From: Streptomyces sp. NRRL S-37 | GTDB taxonomy: Bacteria > Actinomycetota > Actinomycetes > Streptomycetales > Streptomycetaceae | Length of the DNA: 64,000 bases | Direction: 5' to 3' | Assembly (NCBI RefSeq): GCF_000721605.1 | Contig: NZ_JOIZ01000021.1 | Coordinates: 1-64,000 of the forward strand | In this document: positions 52,346 to 60,356 of the stretch, in pieces | Layout of the letters: each line of letters starts with the position of its first letter | Numbering within the stretch: position 1 is the first letter of the stretch | Made by a program: the position numbers and the translations under genes | The notes under the pieces: generated by a model | What the model was told of the DNA's origin: nothing | The model's input: only the letters and a program-made list of their open reading frames with translations | The model's database searches: none

Positions 52346-53704
52346 ATGACAGCCCGCAGCGGCCGCTGGATTCAGGAGTGGGACCCGGAGGACGAGACCT
52401 TCTGGAACCGCGGCGGAGAGAAGATCGCCCGCCGTAATCTCCTCTTCTCCGTGCTGTCCGAGCACATCGGGTTCTCGGTCTGGACGATGTGGTCCGTGCT
52501 GGTGCTCTTCATGGGCCCGGAGTACGGGCTGACGCCCGCCGACAAGTTCCTGCTGACGTCGGTGGTCACGCTGGTCGGCGCCGTGGTCAGGGTGCCGTAC
52601 ACCTTCGCCGTCGCGGTCTTCGGCGGACGGAACTGGACGGTGATCAGCGCGGGGCTGCTGCTCGTGCCCACCGTCGCCGCGTTCGCCGTGATGGAACCGG
52701 GGACGTCCTTCTCCACGTTCCTGCTGGTCGGCCTGCTGGCGGGGATCGGCGGCGGCAACTTCGCCTCCTCCATGACCAACATCAACGCCTTCTTCCCGCT
52801 CAGGAAGAAGGGCTGGGCGCTCGGACTGAACGCCGGCGGCGGCAACATCGGCGTCCCGGTGATCCAGCTCGCCGCCCTCGCGATCATCGGCGCGAGCGGC
52901 GGGCCGCGCGTGCTGCTCGGCATCTACATCCCGCTGATCGTCGTCGCCGCCGTGCTCGCCGCGCGGTACATGGACAACCTCGCCTCGGTGAGGAACGACA
53001 CCGGCGCCGCCAAGGACGCCGCCAGGGAAGCGCACACCTGGATCATGTCCTTCCTCTACATCGGCACCTTCGGCTCGTTCATCGGCTACAGCTTCGCCTT
53101 CGGACAGGTGCTGCAGAGCCAGTTCGACCGCACCCCGCTCGAAGCCGCGTACGTCACCTTCATCGGCCCGCTGCTCGGCTCCCTGATCCGCCCGGTGGGC
53201 GGCTCGCTCGCCGACCGGTACGGCGGCGCGCGGATCACGCTGTGGAACTTCGTCGCCATGGGCGCGGCGACGATGGTGCTGATCGTCGCCTCCGTGCGGG
53301 AGTCGCTGGCGCTGTTCACCGTCGCCTTCGTGGTGCTGTTCGTGCTGACCGGCCTCGGCAACGGGTCGACGTACAAGATGATCCCCGGCATCTTCCAGGC
53401 GAAGGCCCTGGCCAGGGGGCTCGTGGGTGAGGAGGCGGCCGCGTACGGGCGGCGGCTGTCCGGGGCCTCCATGGGGCTGATCGGCGCGGTGGGCGCGCTC
53501 GGCGGGGTCGGCATCAACCTGGCCTTCCGCCAGTCCTTCCTCTCCTACGGCTCCGGCACCGGCGCGTTCGTCGTCTTCCTGGCCTGTTACGCGGTCTGCT
53601 TCGCGGTCACCTGGGCCGTATACCTGCGCCGCCCGGCGGCCCGGCCCACGGACACGGACGCCGCTCCGCAGGAGAAGCCGCAGCTCAGCTACGCCGATGT
53701 GTGA
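52346..53704 (+). CDS. narK: Nitrate/nitrite transporter, NarK type (MFS)
   Basis: 452 residues with twelve predicted helices. The nitrate signature is clear: LLAGIGGGNFASSMTNINAF then FPLRKKGWALGLNAGGGNIG in the first half, and LTGLGNGSTYKMIPGIF in the second. It moves nitrate in or nitrite out across the cell membrane. ATG at 52346. nnaR, the nitrite/nitrate assimilation regulator, is the next gene on the same strand after ~150 bases, which supports a role in assimilation rather than respiration. Confidence 0.95.
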   Translation: MTARSGRWIQEWDPEDETFWNRGGEKIARRNLLFSVLSEHIGFSVWTMWSVLVLFMGPEYGLTPADKFLLTSVVTLVGAVVRVPYTFAVAVFGGRNWTVISAGLLLVPTVAAFAVMEPGTSFSTFLLVGLLAGIGGGNFASSMTNINAFFPLRKKGWALGLNAGGGNIGVPVIQLAALAIIGASGGPRVLLGIYIPLIVVAAVLAARYMDNLASVRNDTGAAKDAAREAHTWIMSFLYIGTFGSFIGYSFAFGQVLQSQFDRTPLEAAYVTFIGPLLGSLIRPVGGSLADRYGGARITLWNFVAMGAATMVLIVASVRESLALFTVAFVVLFVLTGLGNGSTYKMIPGIFQAKALARGLVGEEAAAYGRRLSGASMGLIGAVGALGGVGINLAFRQSFLSYGSGTGAFVVFLACYAVCFAVTWAVYLRRPAARPTDTDAAPQEKPQLSYADV

Positions 53705-53741
53705 CGCGAAGTGACGTAACACTGGTGACATGAAGCCGAAC

Positions 53742-53771
53742 CGAGCCTGTCATGGATCGTTGACAGGCTCG
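53742..53771. terminator. 11-bp perfect inverted repeat between narK and nnaR
   Basis: CGAGCCTGTCA and TGACAGGCTCG flank an eight-base loop, 38 bases past narK. It is likely a terminator of narK, although no T tract follows; an operator role is an alternative. Confidence 0.6.
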
Positions 53772-53854
53772 ATCGGCATGGAGGCGGAGCCGCGCTTTCA
53801 TGCACGCGGGACGCACCTCCGCGCAGTACACCGACTCGAGCCGGGACGAGAGCC

Positions 53855-55009
53855 ATGTACGACGAACAAGAGCAGCCACCGGAACACGGGCCCCTCGCGG
53901 GGTTCACCGTGGGGGTGACCGCGGCACGCCGGGCCGACGAGCTGGGCGCGCTGCTGGAGCGGCGCGGAGCCGCCGTGCTGCACGCCCCCGCCCTGCGGAT
54001 CGTGCCGCTCGCCGACGACAGCGAACTGCTGGCCGCCACCAAGGACATCATCGGGCAGGCCCCGGACATCGCGGTCGCCACCACCGCCATCGGGTTCCGG
54101 GGCTGGGTGGAGGCCGCCGACGGCTGGGGGCTGGGCGAGGACCTGCTGGCGCGGCTGCGCGGGGTGCGGATCCTGGCGCGCGGGCCCAAGGTGAAGGGCG
54201 CGATCCGGGCCGCCGGGCTGACCGAGGAGTGGTCTCCGGCGTCGGAGTCCCTGGCGGAGGTGCTCGACCGGCTCCTGGAGGAGGGCGTCGACGGGCTGCG
54301 GATCGCCGTACAGCTCCACGGTGAGCCGCTGCCCGGGTTCGTGGAGTCGCTGCGGGCCGGGGGAGCGGAGGTGGTGGGCGTGCCGGTCTACCGGTGGCTG
54401 CCGCCGGAGGACCTCGGTCCCGTCGACCGTCTCATCGACGGATGCGTCGCCCGCACCCTGGACGCGGTCACCTTCACCAGCGCGCCCGCCGCCGCGTCCC
54501 TGCTGTCCCGCGCGGGGGAACGCGGACTGCTCGACGACCTGCTCGCCGCGCTCGGCCACGACGTGCTGTCCGCCTGCGTCGGCCCGGTCACCGCGCTGCC
54601 GTTGCAGGCCCGCGGCATCGACACGGTGCAGCCCGAACGCTTCCGGCTCGGCCCGCTGGTCCAGCTCCTCTGCCGGGAACTGCCCGCGCGGGCGCGCGCG
54701 TTGCCCGTCGCCGGGCACCGGGTGGAGATCCGGGGGCACGCGGTCCTGGTGGACGGCGCGCTCCGGCCCGTACCGCCGGCCGGGATGTCGCTGCTGCGGG
54801 CGCTGTCCCGGCGGCCCGGCTGGGTCGTCTCCCGCGCGGAGCTGCTGCGCGCCCTTCCGGGCGCGGGCCGCGACGAACACGCGGTGGAGACCGCCATGGC
54901 CCGCCTCCGCTCCGCCCTGGGCACCCCGAAGCTGATCCAGACGGTCGTCAAACGCGGCTACCGCCTCGCCCTGGACCCGGTGGCGGAGACGAAGTACGGG
55001 GAGGGCTGA
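53855..55009 (+). CDS. nnaR: Uroporphyrinogen-III synthase-like nitrogen regulator NnaR
   Basis: 384 residues, a fusion of a HEM4 (uroporphyrinogen-III synthase-like) domain (~15-260) with a C-terminal winged-helix DNA-binding domain of the OmpR type (~285-375: WVVSRAELLRALPGAGRDEH, AVETAMARLRSALGTPKLIQ, TVVKRGYRLAL). This architecture and the position next to narK match NnaR of S. coelicolor, which works with GlnR to activate nitrate/nitrite assimilation genes. Whether the HEM4 part is enzymatic is doubtful. ATG at 53855. Confidence 0.9.
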   Translation: MYDEQEQPPEHGPLAGFTVGVTAARRADELGALLERRGAAVLHAPALRIVPLADDSELLAATKDIIGQAPDIAVATTAIGFRGWVEAADGWGLGEDLLARLRGVRILARGPKVKGAIRAAGLTEEWSPASESLAEVLDRLLEEGVDGLRIAVQLHGEPLPGFVESLRAGGAEVVGVPVYRWLPPEDLGPVDRLIDGCVARTLDAVTFTSAPAAASLLSRAGERGLLDDLLAALGHDVLSACVGPVTALPLQARGIDTVQPERFRLGPLVQLLCRELPARARALPVAGHRVEIRGHAVLVDGALRPVPPAGMSLLRALSRRPGWVVSRAELLRALPGAGRDEHAVETAMARLRSALGTPKLIQTVVKRGYRLALDPVAETKYGEG

Positions 55010-55124
55010 GCGCGGCGCGGGGGTTCCGGCGGCCGGGGCGGGCGGGCACTGTGGAAGGGGAACGGCTTCCCGGATCGCTCACCGGCCCCCCTCGCGCGGG
55101 GCCACCCTAGGCGGTGGCAGGAAC

Positions 55125-55721
55125 ATGGCACTGGGTACGGTCACGGCGGCCTCCTACGAGCTGCGGTTCGACACCGGGCGGGTCTGCCTGGACCTGCTCG
55201 CGACCACCCATCCCGTGGAACGGCTCGGCTCCGTGGAGGTGCTGCGCGCCTGGATCACCGGGGCCGGGCTCGTGCCCGCGGGCACCGCGCTCGCCCACGC
55301 CGACGCGTCCTGGCCGGTGGCCTTCCGCGAACTGCGCGGGTGGCTCGCCCCGTTGGTGCGTGGCCGGCCGGCGCCCGGTGTCCCCGCGTACGACCTCGCG
55401 CTCGCCCGGATCAACGAACTGGCCCGTGCCGCGCCGCCGGTGCCCCGCGCGGTGCCCGGTGAGGGCGGCGTGCTGGTGCGCCGCCTCGACGGCCCGCCCG
55501 GCCGCGCGGCGCTGCTCGCGGCCGTCGCGCGGGACGCGGTGGAGCTGCTGACCGACCCCGTCGCGCTCGGGAGCCTGCGGCAGTGCGAGGGCGACAACTG
55601 CCCGATCGTGTACGTCGACACGTCCCGGGGGCGCAGGCGGCGCTGGTGCTCCAGCGAGGTCTGCGGCAACCGGGAGCGGGTCGCCCGCCACCGCCGGCGC
55701 GCGGCACTCGCGCGGGCCTGA
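55125..55721 (+). CDS. CGNR zinc-finger (ABATE domain) protein
   Basis: 198 residues. The N-terminal ABATE region carries YELRFDTGRVCLDLLATTHP. The C-terminal zinc finger shows four cysteines: RQCEGDNCPIVYVDTSRGRR then RRWCSSEVCGNRERVARHR, with the naming CGNR motif. Such proteins are thought to be DNA-binding stress regulators; the target is unknown. ATG at 55125 follows a weak ribosome binding site. It stands alone, 115 bases after nnaR. Confidence 0.88.
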   Translation: MALGTVTAASYELRFDTGRVCLDLLATTHPVERLGSVEVLRAWITGAGLVPAGTALAHADASWPVAFRELRGWLAPLVRGRPAPGVPAYDLALARINELARAAPPVPRAVPGEGGVLVRRLDGPPGRAALLAAVARDAVELLTDPVALGSLRQCEGDNCPIVYVDTSRGRRRRWCSSEVCGNRERVARHRRRAALARA

Positions 55722-55818
55722 GGGACTCCCGCGCGGTTCACGAAGGGGCGGTCGGAGCGCCTCCCGCGGAAGAGCGCCGAAGTGACGTCGGTTACACCGC
55801 AGTTCACCGTCCTCGTGT

Positions 55819-55834
55819 TGTGATCGGCATCACA
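55819..55834. promoter_or_regulatory. Crp-type palindrome TGTGA-N6-TCACA
   Basis: TGTGATCGGCATCACA is an exact match to the TGTGA-N6-TCACA form bound by Crp/FNR-family proteins. It lies 190 bases upstream of the sigma factor start and about 100 bases after the CGNR gene, in an AT-richer stretch that probably contains the sigma operon promoter. Confidence 0.75.
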
Positions 55835-56008
55835 CCCATGTCGTTGTGTCGGAAATGTAAAGAACCGACGGGGGGATTGTGGGCTCATGTCCCGGTCGTC
55901 ACCTGACCTCGTGGAAAACTGTCATCTCGCTTTGAACACACGCCTCCTGACGTCCGTACCGGTTGTCGAGCGACCGACTGGGGGATCCCCCGGACACCGG
56001 AGGTGGGC

Positions 56009-56587
56009 GTGCGCAAGGATGCGGCCGTGGCCAATGAACGTGGAGCGAGGGCCCGACATCGCATGTCCTCACAGCCCTCGGAACCAGACGAGGAGCTGAT
56101 GCGCGCGCTGTACCGCGAGCACGCCGGACCTCTGCTGGCCTACGTCCTGCGGCTGGTCGCCGGAGACCGGCAGCGCGCCGAGGACGTCGTTCAGGAAACG
56201 CTCATCCGTGCCTGGAAGAACGCCGGTCAGCTCAATCGGGCGACCGGTTCGGTACGCCCCTGGCTGGTGACGGTCGCCCGGCGCATCGTCATCGACGGCC
56301 ACCGCAGCCGGCAGGCCCGGCCGCAGGAGGTCGATCCGTCGCCGCTGGAGGTCATCCCCGCGGAGGACGAGATCGACAAGGCGCTGTGGCTGATGACGCT
56401 GTCGGACGCACTCGACGACCTGACCCCGGCTCACCGGGAGGTACTCGTCGAGACGTACTTCAAGGGGCGTACCGTCAATGAGGCGGCGCAGACACTCGGC
56501 ATACCCAGCGGCACCGTCCGCTCCCGGGTCTTCTACGCCCTGCGGTCGATGAAGCTGGCTCTGGAGGAGCGGGGGGTGACGGCGTGA
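56009..56587 (+). CDS. ECF sigma factor (SigU/SigK-like)
   Basis: 192 residues. Region 2: MRALYREHAGPLLAYVLRLV and RAEDVVQETLIRAWKNAG. Region 4: LDDLTPAHREVLVETYFKGR, TVNEAAQTLGIPSGTVRSRV. GTG 56009 was chosen because GGAGG at 55999-56003 gives correct spacing; GTG 56003 lies inside that site. The zinc anti-sigma gene overlaps its stop by four bases. By synteny this corresponds to sigU of S. coelicolor, a regulator linked to differentiation and protein secretion; that equation is from memory. Confidence 0.9.
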   Translation: MRKDAAVANERGARARHRMSSQPSEPDEELMRALYREHAGPLLAYVLRLVAGDRQRAEDVVQETLIRAWKNAGQLNRATGSVRPWLVTVARRIVIDGHRSRQARPQEVDPSPLEVIPAEDEIDKALWLMTLSDALDDLTPAHREVLVETYFKGRTVNEAAQTLGIPSGTVRSRVFYALRSMKLALEERGVTA

Positions 56588-57414
56588 CGAGGGTCTACGG
56601 GGGATACGGAGAGGGCGGCACGGGTATGTCTGGTCCCATGCAGGGATCACCGGTGCCGAACGAGCACGAGACCGTCGGCGCCTACGCCCTCGGCATCCTC
56701 GACGACGCCGAGGCGACCGCCTTCGAGGCGCACCTCGCGACCTGCGAGTGGTGCGCCCAGCAGCTCGACGAGCTCGCCGGCATGGAACCGATGCTGGCCG
56801 CGCTCGCGGACCTGCCCGGCACCGGGACGCCCGCGCTGGGCGAGTCGCTGTCCGCCAGGCCCTCCCCGCGCGTGGTGGAGAAGCTGGTCGACGAGGTGGC
56901 CGAGCGCCGCGCGCGCAAGCGCCGCCGCAACTTCTACATGGTGGCGGCCGCCGGCGCGCTGATCGTCAGTGGGCCGTTCGTGGCCGTCGCGGCCAGCGGC
57001 GGGGGCGACGAAGGGGGTGGTGGGAGCGGTACCAACCAGACGCTCGCGGCCAACCCGGCCAAGGAGGCCTTCGACAAGAGCTCCGACAAGATCATGGCGA
57101 CCGACCCCACCACCCAGGTCACCGCGACGGTGGCCCTGGAGAAGAAGCTCTGGGGCACCGAGATCGTCTCGGAGCTGAAGAACGTCAAGGGCCCCCAGAA
57201 GTGCTCGCTCGTCGCCGTCGGCAAGAACGGCGAGCGCGAGACGGTGAACTCCTGGTCCGTGCCCGGCGAGGGATACGGCCTGCCCGACGCCAAGACGGAC
57301 AAGGCCAGGCAGCCCCTGTACGTCCAGGGCGGCGCCGCCTTCGCGCCGAACGAGATCGACCACTTCCAGTTCATCACCTTCGACGGTGAGCTGCTCGTCG
57401 AGGTCGACGCGTAG
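56584..57414 (+). CDS. Membrane-bound zinc anti-sigma factor (RskA/RsuA-like)
   Basis: 276 residues. The zinc anti-sigma site is His28, His50, Cys54, Cys57 (HLATCEWC). One helix FYMVAAAGALIVSGPFVAVA lies near 118-137, followed by an extracytoplasmic domain of ~135 residues with KKLWGTEIVSELKNVKGPQK, as in RskA-type proteins. It should hold the upstream sigma factor at the membrane until regulated proteolysis. GTG 56584 overlaps the sigma stop (GTGA). An in-frame ATG at 56626 could be an alternative start. Confidence 0.92.
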   Translation: MTRVYGGYGEGGTGMSGPMQGSPVPNEHETVGAYALGILDDAEATAFEAHLATCEWCAQQLDELAGMEPMLAALADLPGTGTPALGESLSARPSPRVVEKLVDEVAERRARKRRRNFYMVAAAGALIVSGPFVAVAASGGGDEGGGGSGTNQTLAANPAKEAFDKSSDKIMATDPTTQVTATVALEKKLWGTEIVSELKNVKGPQKCSLVAVGKNGERETVNSWSVPGEGYGLPDAKTDKARQPLYVQGGAAFAPNEIDHFQFITFDGELLVEVDA

Positions 57415-57452
57415 GGCCCGCCCGGAGGAGAACCGCGGTTCCGGCCGGCACC

Positions 57453-57489
57453 GCTCGCGCGGGGGCGACGAGATCGCCCCCGCGCGAGC
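57453..57489. terminator. Terminator of the sigma/anti-sigma operon
   Basis: GCTCGCGCGGGGGCGA and its exact complement form a 16-bp stem around a five-base loop, 38 bases after the anti-sigma stop. Confidence 0.9.
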
Positions 57490-57661
57490 ACGGCCGGGCG
57501 CGGGCGTGAGGGCGCCGGCGGCCGGCGACGACGCGGCCGGGGTTCCCCTCCGGAGGGAGCACGTGCCGGGCCCCGCGGGATCCGCGAGGGCGGTCCCGTA
57601 GCCGACCGGGGTCCCCTTCGCGTACGGTTGACGGCTGCCCAGCACGTCAGAAGGGGGCCCG

Positions 57662-59959
57662 GTGGCCGCTCAGGCTCAACAGGAAACCGCGGTCGATCCG
57701 GTTCACGACTCCGTTCGCGACCGGGAGATCCGAGTCGAACAGGAACACCTCGACCGGGTGTACCTGCGCCTCGAGGAGAAGATCCACGAGGCCGAGTTCC
57801 TCATGCGCGACGCCGCCCGGCGCGGCCAGGTCGGCACGCCCGGTGCCCTCGCCGAACGGGACGCCCAGGTCTTCCGGGCCGGCATCCACCTCAACCGGCT
57901 GAACAACGAGTACGAGGACTTCCTCTTCGGCCGGATCGACCTGCTGCCCGGCAAGGACGGCAAGAAGGGCCCCGACGGCGCGTACACCGCCGTCGAGCCC
58001 GCGGAGGGCGCCGTACGGCCCGACAACACCGCCGACATCGCCGAGACCCTGCACATCGGCCGTATCGGCGTCCTGGACGAGGACTACGCCCCGCTGGTCA
58101 TCGACTGGCGGGCGCCGGCCGCCGCCCCCTTCTACCGGTCCACCCCGGTCGACCCCGGCCGGGTCGTGCGGCGCCGCGTCATCCGCTCCAAGGGCCGCCG
58201 GGTCCAGAGCGTCGAGGACGACCTGATGCGCCCCGAGCTGACCGCGTCCCTGGACGGCCGCGAGCTGCCCGTGATCGGCGACGGCGCCCTGATGGCCGCG
58301 CTCGGCCAGGCCCGTACGCACACCATGCGGGACATCGTGGCGTCCATCCAGGCCGAGCAGGACCTGGTGATCCGCGCCCCCGCCGCCTCCGTCACGTACG
58401 TCGAGGGCGGCCCCGGCACCGGCAAGACCGCCGTCGCCCTGCACCGCGCGGCCTACCTCCTCTACCAGGACCGGCGCCGGTACGCGGGCGGCATTCTCAT
58501 CGTCTCGCCCACCCCGCTGCTCGTCGCCTACACCGAGGGCGTGCTGCCCTCGCTCGGCGAGGAGGGCCAGGTCGCCATCCGCGCCATCGGCTCGCTGGTC
58601 GACGGCGCCGAGGCCACGCTGTACGACTCCCCGTCGGTGGCCCGCGCCAAGGGCTCGTACCGCATGCTGAAGGTGCTGCGGAAGGCCGCGCGCGGAGCGC
58701 TGGAGCGACACGACGCACCGCAGCGGCTGCGCGTCGTCGCCTTCGGCCGGCGCCTGGAACTGGAGGCGGAGGAACTGGCGGACATCCGCCGCACCGCCCT
58801 CGGCGGCACCGCCCCGGTCAACCTGCTGCGCCCCCGCGCCCGCAAGCTGCTCCTGGACGCCCTGTGGGAGCGCTCCGGCGCCGGGAACCGGCACACCGAC
58901 CCGCAGCTCGCCGCCGAACTGCGCTCCTCCTTCGACGAGGACGTCACCACCGAGGACGACTTCATCGCCTTCCTCGACGCCTGGTGGCCCGAGCTGACCC
59001 CGGCGGCCGTCCTGGACGCCATGGCCGACGAGCGGCGCCTCGGCCGCTGGGCCCGGCGGATCCTCAACCCGGGCGAGGTCCGCAAGGTCGCCCGCGCGCT
59101 GAAGCGCGACGGGCACTCCGTGCACGACATCGCGATGCTCGACGAGCTCCAGGCGATCCTCGGCGCCCCGGCCCGCCCCCGCAGGAAGCGCGAGCTCGAC
59201 CCGCTGGACCAGCTCACCGGCCTGGAGGAGCTGATGCCGGTGCGCGAGGAGACGCAGCGGGAGCGGGCCGAACGGCTCGCCCAGGAGCGCGTCGAGTACG
59301 CGCACGTCATCGTCGACGAGGCGCAGGACCTCACCCCGATGCAGTGGCGCATGGTCGGCCGCCGCGGCCGGCACGCCACCTGGACGGTCGTGGGCGATCC
59401 GGCCCAGTCCTCCTGGTCCGACCCCGACGAAGCCGCCCAGGCCCGCGACGAGGCCCTCGGCACCCGCCCGCGCCGCCGCTTCGAGCTCACCGTGAACTAC
59501 CGCAACCCCGCCGAGATCGCCGAACTGGCGTCGAAGGTGCTCGCCCTCGCCATGCCGGGGTCGCGGTCACCGAGGGCGGTGCGCTCCACCGGCGTCGAGC
59601 CGCGCTTCTCCGTCGCGGAGGGCCCGCTGGGCGAGACCGTGCGCGCGGAGGCGGCCCGGCTGCTGGAGCGCGTGGACGGCACCGTCGGCGTGGTCGTCGC
59701 CATGCAGCGCCGCGAGGAGGCCCGGCGCTGGCTCGACGGGCTCGGCGACCGCGTGGTGGCGCTCGGCAGCCTGGAGGCCAAGGGCCTGGAGTACGACGCG
59801 ACGATCGTCGTCTCCCCCGCGGAGATCGCCGACGAGTCCCCGGCCGGCCTGCGGGTCCTGTACGTCGCCCTGACCCGGGCCACGCAGCAGCTCACCGTGG
59901 TCTCGGCGGAGCGCGACGAGCCGGACGCGGCCGGGGTGCCGGATCTGCTGAGGGAGTGA
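57662..59959 (+). CDS. helD: HelD-family RNA polymerase-recycling ATPase (UvrD/Rep-like)
   Basis: 765 residues. An N-terminal coiled-coil arm (EIRVEQEHLDRVYLRLEEKI) enters RNA polymerase in known HelD structures. The superfamily 1 core has Walker A GGPGTGKTAVALHR with Lys255, motif II VIVDEAQDLTPMQWR, motif III WTVVGDPAQSSW and motif IV-VI segments LTVNYRNPAEIAEL and VLYVALTRATQQL. HelD frees stalled RNA polymerase from nucleic acid; some actinobacterial members (HelR) also protect against rifamycin. No rifamycin-associated inverted repeat was seen upstream, so I do not call it HelR. GTG at 57662. Confidence 0.92.
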   Translation: MAAQAQQETAVDPVHDSVRDREIRVEQEHLDRVYLRLEEKIHEAEFLMRDAARRGQVGTPGALAERDAQVFRAGIHLNRLNNEYEDFLFGRIDLLPGKDGKKGPDGAYTAVEPAEGAVRPDNTADIAETLHIGRIGVLDEDYAPLVIDWRAPAAAPFYRSTPVDPGRVVRRRVIRSKGRRVQSVEDDLMRPELTASLDGRELPVIGDGALMAALGQARTHTMRDIVASIQAEQDLVIRAPAASVTYVEGGPGTGKTAVALHRAAYLLYQDRRRYAGGILIVSPTPLLVAYTEGVLPSLGEEGQVAIRAIGSLVDGAEATLYDSPSVARAKGSYRMLKVLRKAARGALERHDAPQRLRVVAFGRRLELEAEELADIRRTALGGTAPVNLLRPRARKLLLDALWERSGAGNRHTDPQLAAELRSSFDEDVTTEDDFIAFLDAWWPELTPAAVLDAMADERRLGRWARRILNPGEVRKVARALKRDGHSVHDIAMLDELQAILGAPARPRRKRELDPLDQLTGLEELMPVREETQRERAERLAQERVEYAHVIVDEAQDLTPMQWRMVGRRGRHATWTVVGDPAQSSWSDPDEAAQARDEALGTRPRRRFELTVNYRNPAEIAELASKVLALAMPGSRSPRAVRSTGVEPRFSVAEGPLGETVRAEAARLLERVDGTVGVVVAMQRREEARRWLDGLGDRVVALGSLEAKGLEYDATIVVSPAEIADESPAGLRVLYVALTRATQQLTVVSAERDEPDAAGVPDLLRE

Positions 59960-60137
59960 GAGGCGATCGGGGGCGTTCGGAAAAACCGGTTGCGCCACGG
60001 GAATGGCCATACCGGATCCGTTTGTTAGCCTGGGTGTGGCACCGGCCCGATCCAAGCCCCCGGGCCCAACCTTAGTCGCTTCGAGCGACCACTTGCCGCG
60101 AGGCGAGCATGGCGGGTCGGTGTCACTCAAGCGTTCG

Positions 60138-60178
60138 AGAGGTCCGCGTCACGCGTCGTGACGCGGGCCTCTTTGTGT
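60138..60178 (+). terminator. Hairpin terminator with T-rich tail downstream of helD
   Basis: AGAGGTCCGCGTCACG, a CGT loop and CGTGACGCGGGCCTCT (one G-T pair) are followed by TTGTGTG. It is 180 bases past helD, leaving room for a small transcript of its own. Confidence 0.88.
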
Positions 60179-60356
60179 GACATGCGTCTCTCCCGTCGTC
60201 CGGATCCCTCTCGTGCGAGGGAAGAAATCTTCCGCCGGACGGCACGATCCGATGAACAAAACGTCCGCAATCCGGGGCGGCTACCGCGTACTCAGGGGTA
60301 GGTGCGACGATCGGACCGCACGTTCAGCGACACGGTAAAAGCAGAGGAAGTCGGCC
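60179..60356. other. Leader region of the malic enzyme gene
   Basis: About 180 bases. GAGGAAG just before base 60357 is the ribosome binding site. A short palindrome GGAAGA-AA-TCTTCC occurs at 60219-60232. No confident promoter hexamers were found. Confidence 0.45.

Noticed and set aside
57600..57661. Rifamycin-associated element upstream of helD
   Set aside because: No GC-rich inverted repeat of that type was seen in the leader, so a HelR-type inducible resistance role is not claimed.
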